From Isoetes taiwanensis (taxonomy: Eukaryota > Streptophyta > Lycopodiopsida > Isoetales > Isoetaceae), in NCBI GenBank assembly GCA_021234155.1, contig JAJEKV010000166.1, positions 498,324 to 562,323 on the forward strand: a stretch of DNA of 64,000 nucleotides, in the 5' to 3' direction. Below are positions 44,973 to 57,331 of this stretch, one piece after another (position 1 is the first letter of the stretch; every line of letters begins with the position of its first letter). The notes beneath the pieces were generated by a model. It saw only the letters and a list, made by a program, of their open reading frames with translations, had not been told where the DNA came from and made no database searches. Both the position numbers and the translations under genes were made by a program.

Positions 44973-47511
44973 TAAGTTTCTTGTAGTGTATAATGTTGAA
45001 TGTGATTGTATTCACTTAGCATTTCGCTATCACACAAGTAATGGAGTTCCCCATTCATGGTGGGATTACGAAGCAAACCCATACAATATGTACATGTGTA
45101 ATACCTTACTTATGCATCCTGTCTATGGAGAGCTAGAATGACATGCATTTACATGGGAGGTCCCACCTTATCCAAGGTGGTCTTTATTCTCTTTTCTTGG
45201 CGGGGATGAGTTGTTCGATCAATCCTGTCTCTTATACAAATCTTAGGTATCAACTAACATCCAAATCCAAATTCTATATTGTGGTTTGGAATTTGAGAAA
45301 GATAGATAGGTAGATGGTATTTTAGCATTGGGGCGGATTTGGGGTCTCAAAATGGCCCATATCTTGGATGCCAGAATTCCACGTCATGTTTCTCGCGACC
45401 AATGATGTTTGCGCATTTTTTTCCAAAGTCAGTATTAGTTGGCAAGTAGAAAGAGGAGCAGGCTTACTTGGCATCCACATGGCGAAATTTCATAGGACAT
45501 GTTTGTGCATTCATTGCAACCACATTAATGGCCCGCATTTTTCGAAAATCGTATCGCGGACCAAAATAATGGCTACTTTTCAGCGTCTTTGTGCACATGC
45601 CCACATGCACCAACCACTTTATCAAATTTTGGCACCAAGATTTCCATTGTTCACATTAAGCGCCGCTCGTGTATCCTCTCCTCATAAGCTCTTCATTTGG
45701 AATCCAAGTCTCCAATAGTGTCCGTGTTTTTTGAGGCGAGCATAGAGTTAAGCAACAATGGCGGCGATGTCGGACAAGCAAACGTCACGTTACATGCCAT
45801 GTTTTACTACCCAAATTTTCATTACGGGTTTTCCTACTTTTCGGCTCTTCCCATTCATCGTATTGCTCCCCGCCATTCATTCTTACAATTCAACGGCCGT
45901 CGATCCGACGTTGGAAGGATATCTATCCATAGGCTCGTGGGTGAGAATGCTATTCTTAACGAAGGGTGAATATGTAGCATAATAAGGGGTTTTCTTTGTG
46001 TTTTTATGCGCTTTTCACTAAGGTTTTCCTATGATTTCGTGATGTATTCAAATGGATGTACTAATCGCGTACATCTAGAGTGCACCATTTCGAGCCATTG
46101 ATTTTAGCCTTTTTTCAATGGTCAACAACCAATGGCTCACAACAAAAGCCCTTTTTTTTGTGCGTGTGGTGCATAATGGGCACATGAAGGGCCATTGATT
46201 TTTAGCCTTTTTTCAATGGTCAACAACCAATGGCTCACAACAAAAGCCCCTTTTTGTGTGTGTGGTGCATAATGGGCACATGGCGGGCTTGAAGGGCGCA
46301 TGTAGTGCGGTTCCCGTAGACAACACATTTTCTTATCATAACTTTTGATCGAGCTCTGTTTGAGATGATTTTTATTGCGTTGGAAAGCTCTCTCAGAGAT
46401 CTTTTTGATAGTATATGACATGGATATGTTTGGTTAAGTTATCTATGCTAAAACAGAAATTTTTCGGCCGGGTTTGGTAGGCTTTCACATCCTACCAGTT
46501 GATTAATACAGGATTGCGCTATTGGATATTATTTTATGGCTCATTCCGAATGAAGCTTGCAAAAAATTACCATGCATTTTTAGATTTTGAGGCAGTTATT
46601 AAGCAAATTCAAGGCTTCTAGATCCTTGTGCTAACAAGCGTAAAAGTTTCCCACTTTGGTTTCTCACCACAAGAATCCATGGAGGCCAAAGGCTGCTGTT
46701 AAATTCCAGTTGAAAATGTTTGTGTATGGGTGTTGCAAACTTTATGACTTTCAGAATAATGGGATCAATTTGCTCTATCTTTATGGTAACTTTTACTTAT
46801 GTTCTATTTGTTTTATTGTGATCAAATTCAAAAGCTACAGGTGATGAAAGCCTCAAATGAATTCTAGTTTTTTTCTGGTTTGAATTCTAAATTTTTTGTC
46901 AAATGGGGGGGGGGGCGTCCCTAAGGCCCGAAAGGGGCCAAAATTTTTTTTTTGCAACACAAACCATTAACATCCAACATATAAAAATTAAATCCCCCAA
47001 CACATAACAACCATTGACATTAACAACCAACACATAACTACCATTGACATTAATTAACACAACCATTGGGTCCAACACATTTAAATTAAAATCCCCCTTA
47101 AACCCCCTTTGGTTTGGGTGTGGGGTGACGTAGGACAGCGAGAGCCCTCATAATTGTATTTTGCATGTATGAAATAAACACCATATAGTATTCCGCTTGA
47201 AATCTTATAGTATTTTGCGAATCTTGTCATACAGTATAGCAAATTTTGTACTTGCGTACCCCACAAACGAGGAACTTTACGTACGGTGTAGATTAAGGAA
47301 TAAGGGGTGAATATGCCTATCCAACAGCTCTCGTTGCCTGGAGTGACTATGGAGTTACATCGCCGGAGCGACATTCATACGCAATGAATAGGTAGAACTA
47401 TAGGGTTCAAAATAAATGCTATGGATAGTATATTGCAAAAAAAAAAGGGAAGGGAGGGGGGAGGGATTTGAAGAGGAGGATATTTGCAAATTTGCACCCT
47501 CAATAATACAT
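44973..47511. other. AT-rich region without recognised genes
   Basis: Several short open frames (for example 45368-45718 and 45697-45969) show no known motif. The region holds a tandem duplication (46094-46282), a G11 run near 46906-46916 and an imperfect repeat of AACCATTGACATTAA (about 47010 and 47040). Confidence 0.5.
46094..46282. repeat. Tandem duplication of a ~95-bp block
   Basis: GCCATTGATTTTAGCC through GTGGTGCATAATGGGCACATG occurs at 46094-46187 and again at 46191-46282, nearly identical apart from T-run length. Its high identity indicates a recent event. Confidence 0.85.
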
Positions 47512-49178
47512 GGATCACACCATGCGAAAATGCATATGCACTTTGTAAATGTGTAGTGAGATTTCGCGTCATGTGATCCTTGCTTCCTTTTTTTTCCCTC
47601 TTCTTGATTTATATTCACTCACTGAATCAAATATTTTTCTTTGGGCTATATTTATCAGATGTCGGGGATTTGAGACTAGGGAAAAGCATTATTAGCATCG
47701 TTGTTGTCTAACATATGGACATAAGAGACATGCTTTTCCAAGATATACATTCAGGGCAATGGGCATCTAGTTTTACGTTGTAAAGTTGTGGGAGCCGAGC
47801 TTGAAAGTCGTCCCATGACCTCTTTTAAGCGAAATTGTGCAAGCCTTATGAGAATGGTGTCCTTGCAATGAAGAAATGTTTGATAAGACGTGCATCCAGG
47901 GTTGTTGAAAAAATGAGTTACAAAATATTTGCTCCATTAGAGGTGTTTACTAATGCCACGACACAAAAGCTCCAAAGATATATTGTATAAAATGTCGATT
48001 TCATGAGCCTTTGGATCAGTTAACTCAAAGTGTCACATATGGAAACATTGTTAGGTTTGATAAAATAACATAAAAATCTTATTTAATAAAGCTTTGGTTG
48101 TTGGTAAAGTGTTGGCTTATTGATTAAGTGTTTGTATTTTGCTTTGGGACCCTCTTGAAAAAAAGTTTAGTTCATAAAACATAATATAACTTGGAATGAT
48201 ACATATTTTATATGCAAATGGGAGACTATTGATGAGGGACTTGGTGTTATTATCTATTGACAACAAACAAGAAAGTGGATCACACCATGCGAATTTAGTA
48301 TATTCCAACATTTTAGCTTATACAAAATTAAACTTGGTGTGATCTTTTTTGAAAAAGATGACTTCTATAGTAAAATTACTTTGATTATCTTTTAATAAAA
48401 GAAATATATATGTGTCTTATTTGAAGTTAAGTGTGGATATGTGACGTGCTCATTTATTGATAAAGTGTTTGCTTTTTAAAAAGGCTAATAACTTTATGTA
48501 CTACTAGAGTTGGTAAAGTATTTTAGATGCAAATAGGATGCTTGATGTGATCCTTCTTAAAAAAAAAAAGATATGCTCTTTGAAAAGGACTAATAACTTT
48601 ATGCACTTAGGGTGGTAAAGCATTAAATGAGAAGGGTACTTGTGTTTAATTTTAATTTGACAACAAATAAGAAAGTGGATCACACGATCGAATTTAGTGT
48701 GTTCCATTTTTTGTTGCATATGTACTATTCGCTTGGTGTGATCCTTCTTGAAAAATAATATGCTCTTTGAAAAGGGATAATGACTTATGTACTTTAAGAG
48801 TGGTAAAGCATTTTAGATACAAATAGGAATTGAGTACTTGTGTTTAATTTTAATTTGACAACAAATAAGAAAGTGGATCACACCATGCGAATTTAGTGTG
48901 TTTTTTTTTTTTTGCATATGTATTATTAAGTTTGGTGTGATCCATTTTGAAAAAAAAAAATAGCTTTTCAAGTAAAAGGAAAAGAAAGAAATATCTTATT
49001 TAAAGTGTAAAGTGTTAGTATATAAAGTGTTGGTTTATTAAAATACTATTTGTTTACGCTAAGTTGTAAGTTCAATATTTGTGTTTCTATTTACTTTTTT
49101 TACATAAAAGATCACACCGAGGCGAATTTCTTATATGCAATTACTTTGGCAAGATGAAGATTTCGCATCATATGATCC
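47512..49178. repeat. Five-member family of ~68-bp hairpins
   Basis: Units at 47512-47579, 48277-48345, 48677-48744, 48875-48943 and 49110-49178 begin with GGATCACACCATGCGAA, or a variant, and end with its imperfect complement (..TTCGC.TGGTGTGATCC). Unit lengths of 68-69 bp are nearly constant, although the inner sequence varies. Units 3 and 4 sit within a larger duplication of about 200 bp that includes CTCTTTGAAAAGG, GGTAAAGCATT and TTGACAACAAATAAGAAAG. The pattern suggests foldback MITE-like units partly spread by local tandem duplication. Confidence 0.75.
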
Positions 49179-50090
49179 TCTTTAAACAAGGATGGCTTTG
49201 ACCTTCAATGTTCATAAATTTTATGAATGTTTGCATATAAGAATGTCACATATCATATTTTCTTAAAAATGGTCATCAAATGGATAACTAGTCAAAGAGT
49301 TCTTCTACTACTTAAAGAGTTTCAAGACTCATTTTTGCTATAATTTAAATAGCAATAGATTTTAAAGGAATCTATTGTTAAAAGTAGTCAAAGACTTCTT
49401 GTATTAGAGGTATCTAAACACAAACACCATAACCTTTGTACTTCAAGAATGTATAAACCCTTAGCATTCAAAGTATAATGTCATTTATTAGCATCTTGAG
49501 GGACATTTCCCTTCCTTATCGGAAGCAGCTCATCTCAAGGAACGTATTGATTCGGAATGCCTTCATCCCTCTCAATCTCTCACAATATCCTAGGAGGCGA
49601 GTTCACAGTCACCACAAAATCGGACTAAACTTGAAACGTCCTGAAATGGCGGTTTCTTGCCACTCAACGGATCCAATGGATATAAGCGCCATCCGCCCGG
49701 ATGTCGACACTTTTGAGCCACCCAAGACACAACACGCCGAGGGTCTAAGTTCTTATTTTTTTAGACCTCTTTTTTTTTGCGATTGAAGACCTGGAGCATA
49801 TTAGGTGGAGTCAGTTGGATCCTTATCCACACATCATTTGGAGCTTCCATCTTTGCGTGGATCGCGACCTTGAAATGAAGGTGTATAATTTGTATGCCCG
49901 GCACAATTAAACCCGTGTGGTAGAGCGTCCGCAGTACTAACCTCGTTTTTGAAATTTGTAGCGTGCATATGGAAATCGAAAAAGTCCATTCTCCTACAAT
50001 CCATGCTTTTATACATTAAGCAAATTCAAATTTGAATTGTAGTGGGGGGAAGCTTTGTATTGGGATGAAATAACGATCGGTTAATCTTTG

Positions 50091-50287
50091 GGTTCACATG
50101 GAATGACTACTGCTGGCTTAAAACCGGGCTTGAACTTGGGCTGAGGCAAAAAAAAAAATTCAGCCAGCGTTTTGGAAAATCAGCCCTTGCAAGATCCAAC
50201 TTGCGTAGATGATCGGCTGAATTTTTTAATCGATCTTGACTCCGCCCGGAACTTCGGTTGGAGGGCCCAAACTTCTCCATGTGAACC
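50091..50287. repeat. 197-bp nested inverted repeat (MITE-like)
   Basis: Perfect 12-bp ends GGTTCACATGGA (50091-50102) and TCCATGTGAACC (50276-50287) enclose a second perfect 13-bp stem AAAAAATTCAGCC (50153-50165) / GGCTGAATTTTTT (50215-50227). The sequence between the two stems is not complementary. No clear target-site duplication is seen. Confidence 0.6.
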
Positions 50288-50921
50288 ACCCATAAGAAGT
50301 AGCCCATGGCGCCTCAAAATGAAAAGTCGATACAAAGCTTCAACCTACACATTCAAATTTTGAAATGTGGAAGGCGGAAGCTTGTATGGCCATGGCCTCT
50401 AAATAAAAATAGCGCAAGAATGGGTGACACGCACGCGCTTGGTATCCGACAAACCAAGAGACAAGTCATGAGTTCTTGGTATGCTATAATGCAAGTGGCT
50501 TTTAGAAGCCACATGTTGCATCGCCCGTCGACAACCAACAACAATTAAATACATATGGGCCATGAATGCTAATCCCCTTATTCGGGAGAATATTCCAAGT
50601 AAATCTGTAATGATGAGATTTTGGTATCCTAGGTGGCATGGGAAAAAAGGAGTGGAAATATGACGTGGAATGGCTGATAGGAGGCCATTTTTAGACCCAA
50701 AATCCGCCCTAATGCATCCACTGGAAGCTGTAACTTATAGGACAGTTTACAACACATCCAGATGGGTCCTGCCCCCCACCACTATATATGGCTGAACTAA
50801 GGGTCCTCCCACCAACTTTACAAAAATGCATGAGATAGGAATACATGTTTTGAATATTTGTGATGGTCAATGGGAGGTAAACAAACTTATGTGTTTGCAA
50901 TTTCTTGAGGCGAGTCGCAAA

Positions 50922-51055
50922 AGCCATGCCTAGTTACTTCATATTTTCTAGCCATGCCTAGTTACTTCATATTTTCTGTTTTGGCAAAAGCCATGCCTAG
51001 TTACTTCATATTTTCTAGCCATGCCTAGTTACTTCATATTTTCTGTTTTGGCAAA
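50922..51055. repeat. 67-bp higher-order tandem repeat, two copies
   Basis: A 28-bp unit starting AGCCATGCCTAGTTACTTC occurs four times (50922, 50950, 50989, 51017). After every second unit comes the 11-bp spacer GTTTTGGCAAA (50978-50988, 51045-51055). The copies are identical, so the doubling is recent. Confidence 0.92.
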
Positions 51056-51517
51056 GTGAATTCCATTTTGGAACTTAAAATGTCCCTTCTGGCTTTACTA
51101 ATAATAGCTCATATATTGTGGAGATGGCTCTTAGTGAAAATAGGTCCATGGAAGAACTCAGTGTCGGAATATTATTGATCAGATTTGGGCTTGAAATCTA
51201 TGTGGGGTATCCCAAGGTACAACCCTATTGGTCCTGCCCCATTCACCTTACATCGCTAGGGAAATCATGTGGCTTCATGCCCTAAGATGAGACCTCAATT
51301 TAAGACTGGAAAAGCAACATCAGAATCTATGCAAGTAAGATATAGTACATGTCCATGCTAAACTATCTACAAAAACTTTATGCCTGGAATAAATACCACC
51401 TCTACCTTTCGCTTATTCTTTTTATCCTGCATTTGACTACTTGTCTCAGCTTAAGGGGCATCTCATAGAAGTTGAAAACTAGCATAATTCTTGATAGTAA
51501 AGTCCAATTGAGCTCGC

Positions 51518-51711
51518 GTTTGGTGCAATAGATAGGCCTCATTGAGATCTTACTAAGCTTAGTTGCTTTACATATACTTTAACCCCTTGTGATCATTAAA
51601 ACTCAAAAAAATATCATTTTTATCATTTTTTTACTATTATGTGGGGTTAAAACATATGCAAACCAACTAAGCATAGTAAGATCTCAATGAGATCTATCTA
51701 TTGCACCAAAC
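51518..51711. mobile_element. 194-bp MITE with long terminal inverted repeats
   Basis: Left arm GTTTGGTGCAATAGATAG...ATTGAGATCTTACTAAGC and right arm ending ATCTATCTATTGCACCAAAC are imperfect reverse complements over about 70 bases each, around an AT-rich loop. Size, AT content and long inverted ends are typical of MITEs. The superfamily is unclear because no duplicated target site is obvious. Confidence 0.8.
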
Positions 51712-51879
51712 AAAGATTCATTTGAAGTATTCTATCAAATGGTATGTTAGAAAATATGATCCAATAAATTCGTTATAATTGTTTTGCTGACTGGATTATC
51801 AGTTCTATTTTCTTATTGGTACTTTAGTTAGCATTTCTTAGAAAGCCCTTTTAAGATCCCTAGTGATACACCAAGTACC

Positions 51880-52690
51880 ATGGTAAAAGCACTAAAAATT
51901 CAACAGCTCATGGATGAAAGCAAGGTTCTCTCAACCAAAGAGAAGGATGATGACAAGCACACTACACAGAAATCCAAAAGCCAGTTTTGAAGGAGGCGCC
52001 TATTGCTAAGGAGAAGAGAAGTCTTGCCAAAACCAATTCTACTACACCTAAGCTTACGTTTGAATATATGTTCACATCAACTACCAGTGTGATGACATCA
52101 AACAGTGTCTCAACAGAAGAGATTGACATTAGCTGATTGAAAGTAAAAGGGTCTACTCCGCCTTTAAAATGTAAGCCCGATGAAACTTCGCCATGGCTCA
52201 GTTAAGAAGCTAAGATATCCCATTATACCAAGCAGTCTAGAATAACATAAGAAGACATGAATACAAATGAATCAGGTAGCAGATCCGAGGGTACCACCAG
52301 ATAAATATCAGCTAGTGGATTGACTATAGAGCAGGAAATTTTTATCTCAAAGCACAATCCTAAACATGAAGTCTAAGGATAGAACTTATCCTCCTAGGAT
52401 TCACTTTGAGTTAGAAATAGATATTTTCAAGATGCGCAAGCTCCTGCAAACAGGGCATGCAGAATCATCAGTGCTGAGTATATGAACACACTCTCAGACT
52501 CCTTCATTACTCATTCGATGCGTCCTCCCTGTGCTGGCATAGTTCCTTTTGATGCGAGTACTAATCAGGCTATCAAGTGGAAGAAGGCAAATGATCTGGA
52601 GGGCGTAGAATTCTGGATTGTTAATGGCAACCATACTATCTTTTGACCACATGAAGAACTATTTTAGTCTGGAGTATTCCTCATAATAGG
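51880..52690 (+). pseudogene. Unassigned mobile-element ORF relic
   Basis: Broken plus-strand frames give coherent protein: VKALKIQQLMDESKVLSTKE (from 51883), KEAPIAKEKRSLAKTNSTTP (from about 52000), then FEYMFTSTTSVMTSNSVSTE with EEIDIS before a stop. Near 52480-52645 come MRPPCAGIVPFDASTNQAIK and EFWIVNGNHTIF. The first part is a charged, Lys/Ser/Thr-rich linker. I do not know the domain. The reading looks like a repeat-family protein and not a host gene. It abuts an oppositely oriented LINE relic. Confidence 0.4.
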
Positions 52691-52939
52691 AGAGGTATTA
52701 CTATCTGGATGGATGGAGTGAAAGATAAAGTCAGGCAAGAAGTGCTCAATAGAGGGGTGACCAACTACATGGCTTTTATTAAGCCAATAATTGAAAAAAG
52801 AGGACATAGGCAAGTTGGGAAACCTCAAAGAGCTCCAAATAAACTTTCCTCCAAGAGCACAAGCTTGAAAATAAAGATTTTTGCAGGTAAGACCTCCATT
52901 TTCTTATTTTTTGTCACTGTCTTCCAATTAACTAGGTGA

Positions 52940-54290
52940 CTACCATCCTAGATAAAAGTCTTGATAATCTTCTCAATTTCATTGTAGACAGTCTTAGGAG
53001 CAATCATAGCTGAGGCGTAATAGACATGGGTAATGGCAAGAACTGAGTTAGCAATAATGCTTCTGCCAGCAAAGCTCAAACAACCTTTATAAAGATTCAG
53101 CTTCTTTCTAATTTTCTCAATGATGGGAGACCAAAGACCTTTAATATTGGGATCAAGAGAGAGAGGCATGCCTAACAATTTAAAAGCAGCATTGGTTTTA
53201 AGCATCTCAATGCCAGCAATGGAGTCTAAGTCAGAATCCCCAATAATGACACTTTTTTGCAAATTTAGAAAAATCCCCGAGGCATCAGAAAATTGGCCCA
53301 GGATATCTAGGAAGAAAGAGATATTAGGATCGTTAGCCTTTAAGAAACAAAAGGTGTCATCAGCATATTGAATGATCCTTATGGTAAAGCACAGCTTTGG
53401 TCAAAAGCTCTCCCACAATTAGGAAAAGATAGGGGGCTAGGGGACAACTCTGTCTGACTCCTCTTTAAGAGGGAAGAAGCTGGAAGGAGAGCCATTAATG
53501 AGAACAATGAGCTAGCTCAGTAGTTAGTCCCATTATGAGTGCCTAAGCTTAACTGGGAAACCAAACTTAGTCATAGCAAAGTCAATAAAATCCCAAGAGA
53601 TAGTGTCGAAGCTTTAAAATCCAATTTGAAGAGCACACAGTTCTAACAACTTATTTTATTCCAATGCAGACGCTCCATGGCACATATATAATTGTCTAAA
53701 ATGTACCTATTTGAGAGGAACGCAGACTGATTCAGACTTATATTGGATTGGAGATGAGGCTTGATTCTCAAAGCAATAATTTTGGCACAGATTTTGTAGG
53801 AAGCATTATAAAGAGAGATAGGCCTCCAATAAACAAAATAAGAGGGAAAATCCACTTTTGGAATGAGGGAAATTAGACCACTAGAGATGGAGATATTATT
53901 GATATATCTCAAGAAGTCATCCTTCATAATCTCCCAGAAATGAAGGTAAAATTCTGGAGAAGTCCGTCTGGCCCAGGGGATTTACCTCTAAGATTCTAAT
54001 AACCTTTAAGACTTCATCTGCAGGAGGAACAACCACAATATTATCATCTAAAGAGAGAGTGGAGTCATCCATGTTATTAATAAGGGAAATAAACCTGTCA
54101 GCATTGAAGAAGAGATGGAATTAGGCTGAGAAGAGAACAAATCTTTATATTTGGAGTGGAAGAAGGAAGAGATCTGATCCTGGGAGGAAATAGGAGAATC
54201 ATTGACATCTTGGATCAGAGAAATACTCTTCTTTAGGATTCTACAAGGAAATTGCCCATCTTCGGTGGGCTTTCTATGTGATTGTATATG
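52940..54290 (-). pseudogene. L1-like LINE reverse transcriptase relic
   Basis: Read on the minus strand from about 54290: SPISSQDQISSFFHSKYKDL, then the reverse transcriptase core ISLIPKVDFPSYFVYWRPIS (about 53870-53810), IALRIKPHLQSNISLNQSAF, SAFLSNRYILDN, a degraded motif A (DTISWDFIDFAM), VLINGSPSSFFPLK, a motif B remnant, LLGMPLSLDPNI and CLSFAGRSIIANSVLAITHV (near 53050). This order is that of plant L1-clade ORF2. It is a different family from the GC-rich LINE at 1.6-18 kb, which has other motif wording. Many stops and frameshifts, truncated on both sides. Confidence 0.85.
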
Positions 54291-54768
54291 AAGACTGGGA
54301 CACTAATGCGTTGTCTATGAATAAGTGATGTTAAATTGAAATTTGTTGAGGTTCTTCACGTCGGTTAAGAATGCAAGCAATTGAATAATTTTATAGACAT
54401 TCTGACATGCAAAAATAGAATGACTCAATATCATACCAAGAGGGCTTCAAAGAGTAATCTAAAGAAGAGAACAGTAAGAAGCTTGATCTCCAATAAATCA
54501 TCACCATGAAATCACATATTAATAAGATTAGAGTCTCCATGTTACTGCAACGTTCTAGCTGCCAAGAGTTAATGAAGAAGACGCTACAGATTGCATCAGC
54601 CATTCTAGCAAATCAGTTTTTCAAATGCTATTTGATGATGCTATTGCTACTATGCTTTGGATTCTTGCAATATTATTTGTTCTTCACATCATTGAGATGA
54701 ATTGGATATTCTATTTGATAAACAAATGAAAATATACATCTAGAAAAAAGTCGTATTTTCATCAAATA

Positions 54769-54890
54769 CAGCCACGTCCATCACCTGCTTTAAACACAAC
54801 GCGAGAGAGTGACCTACACATATTAACATGAATTGGCCTAAGATGTACTTAAACAAAACAGAAAATAGATCATGGAGTTCATGACTCTCA
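54769..54890. repeat. Dispersed repeat, copy a
   Basis: About 120 bases (CAGCCACGTCCATCACCTG to ATAGATCATGGAGTTC) matching 60588-60703 in the same orientation and, in part, 61027-61105. Shared landmarks are GCTT.AAACACA, TTAACATG.ATTGGCCTA and AAATAGATCATGGAGT. Confidence 0.75.
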
Positions 54891-55323
54891 AATACAGCCA
54901 CACTACAATCACAAATCTGATAGCTTCAAGTTAATCTGTGGTTTTGCAAGAAAGCATGTACAGCCAAGGGGAGAAAGTGCGACGAACTTAAATAGTTAAT
55001 ACCATTACTTGTATGGCTGCCAGTGTGTAAATTTGACGGCTGTCATGCCCGTTTTTAGCTATTTTGCCCGTCAAAACGGGTAGAAATTATTTTTACCCTG
55101 CAAATGAAGGGCACCAAATTATGAAATGCCCGTCATAGGAAAGACTAGAAAAAAATTTATATGGCATTTGAAGGGCTGGGAATGTAGGCTTGCCTGTCAT
55201 TTTTTATCTATGGTATATCAATATAATACTTTGTATAATATGCTATAGTATTTGTATTTGTATATGTATTTAAAAAATTAGAACCAAGTCAATGGTTCTA
55301 ACTATAAATAATATCAATTATAA

Positions 55324-55352
55324 CTAGAAACGTGTGCCCGGCGATGCCGGGC
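55324..55352 (-). mobile_element. Probable Helitron 3' terminus
   Basis: On the minus strand, GCCCGGC-ATC-GCCGGGC forms a perfect 7-bp hairpin (55352-55336). It is followed by 8 bases and CTAG (55327-55324), and the next base is T. A GC-rich hairpin a few bases before a terminal CTRR, inserted before T, is the 3' signature of plant Helitrons. The body would extend to higher coordinates. I did not identify its 5' TC end or any Rep/helicase sequence, so it would be non-autonomous. Confidence 0.45.
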
Positions 55353-57331
55353 ATTAGTCTTGAATGTGTGGGATGGGTAGGTGCAGTGGAGTTTGTAGGT
55401 GAAATAGAATCTTGTAGGTTTGTCATGTCCTGTAGCATCAAGGTGTTATAAGTATCTTGCATGTTGTAGTGGACGAAGAATAGATACTTGTATGAATGAA
55501 AAAAATAAACCTTGCATTTACATAGGAACAAAGTATTAAATTATGAAACCTATTAAATTTCAGTTTTTAAAATGCCCAAAAGATGTCACATATTCAAATT
55601 TTGTTGTCAAAATGCCAATTTTAGAAGGGTTAATCAAATGCACAAAATATTAGTTTCAAATGCCACTTTCCAAAGTTGTGAAGGTGGACAATGGATTCTC
55701 ATGCGCCTCATGAATGAGAAAAAGATGTATCATCATTATTGGATGATAGGGCTTAAGGAGATCGATGTTTGCAAGTCTTGTTTAAAAATAATTGGTGCAT
55801 GAATTTTGTATTCAATCAACAGATCCTAAACAATGTAAAAGTGCTTTTCAATTGCACACGTCAAATATATTAAGTTTAGAGAATAGATAGTTTTAAAAGA
55901 GGAGATAATAACTTTGAAAGGCCATTATCTATAAAAATGATGAAATTATCATTACTATATATCTATTGTGCTCCTAGAACTATGTCCACCGAGCCTCTAT
56001 GGACGTTAATAAATTATTACGTTATGCTACATCGAATAAAAGAGAGCATGCTCTATCTTGTAACCAAAGAGCACCACTTAAATTGTTGCAAGAGAATCCT
56101 AATCAAAAGTTAGAGAAGGAAAATAGCATGTAAATAGACTGTACAATTTTTTCAACAATGTTTGCATGTAAAGTTTTGGATGCTTCAACCTAATAAAGAG
56201 AGGTATTGTTTGCACAGGAGATAATTGCTTAGCAATGAGTAAATTTCAACCTACTCTAAATATGGAGCGGATGTTGAAAATGGAAAATATTACAACACAA
56301 TAATTTTGTCATGCTCCAACACCTAAAGCATCTCCTTGGTCTCAGAGCGGATAGATATATTTTGAAATTTGAGGCAGAAGAAAACATCTTGCTCCGTTTT
56401 GCAAGTCTTGCCATTTAAGTGAGAAAACTACCATACAGCAAAAAGAATACTTAAAGACTTTCTTCTACATAATTTTATCAAGCCCAAGCATGCATGCAAA
56501 AAGCGACTATCGGAAGAAAGATAAAAAGGCGATAAGTGCAAATAACTCAACAAATGTCATTTGAGCTAGTTATGTACCCTAGTATCATAAGAATCAAACA
56601 AAAGCCGTTGCAATGGCATTGCAGATGAAGAACCCCAACATATACCTTTTTGAGCTTTCCACGTATACTTGTGTTCCTAATTCCTTCTAGTTTGCACCTT
56701 CATACATAACATAAGTTAGTATATACATCATATTTAACGTATCCCTCAACAAATAACTATACAGATAAATATGCCCCATGTTTGTAGAAATAGTATTGCA
56801 CATGCAAGAAGATACTGAGTTGGAATCCATTCAAAATATAATACATTTGACATAAGTATTTGTCAAAAGAAGAATGCAATCAAATGATTTTCTCTTTTCC
56901 TAACCACCAAATTGTGTACAATACATCTAAAAATAGGTCTATAGCTAAATTGCTGACTTAAGACATTACAACAATACCTACCTATTTCTGTATGCAGCAG
57001 CCTATTCAAGTTTAAAATCAAACTTATAAAACATCTACAACTTATTTCTATAACTAAGCAACATGACTACGAATTTGCAACATCAACATCTGTATCTACT
57101 CCATCCCCTGGACTATTCAATGATTCAAAGCACAAGAGCATTGTCGCCAAGAAAACAATTGTTGCAAAGTTATTTGTATATTGTTATGCATGAGCTTGGT
57201 AAAGCCATCTTCAAATGAACTGCATGAATACTCAATGACGCTGCTGCTTATAAATTAACACATCCATAAGATTTGGAGTACCTCAAGCAATAGCTTTAAA
57301 AGTTTCAGATGTTAATATGTCTTGTTGTATC
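55353..57331. other. AT-rich region, no gene recognised
   Basis: Possible body of the Helitron-like element. A 76-codon plus frame (55572-55802) shows no known motif. Nothing else is supported. Confidence 0.45.

Noticed and set aside
44674..45141. 155-codon plus-strand frame
   Set aside because: It runs through the tRNA-derived SINE units and a GC palindrome and has no protein signature.
50091..50287. Possible microRNA precursor
   Set aside because: Only two short separated stems pair and the intervening arms do not, so a precursor-like stem is not supported.
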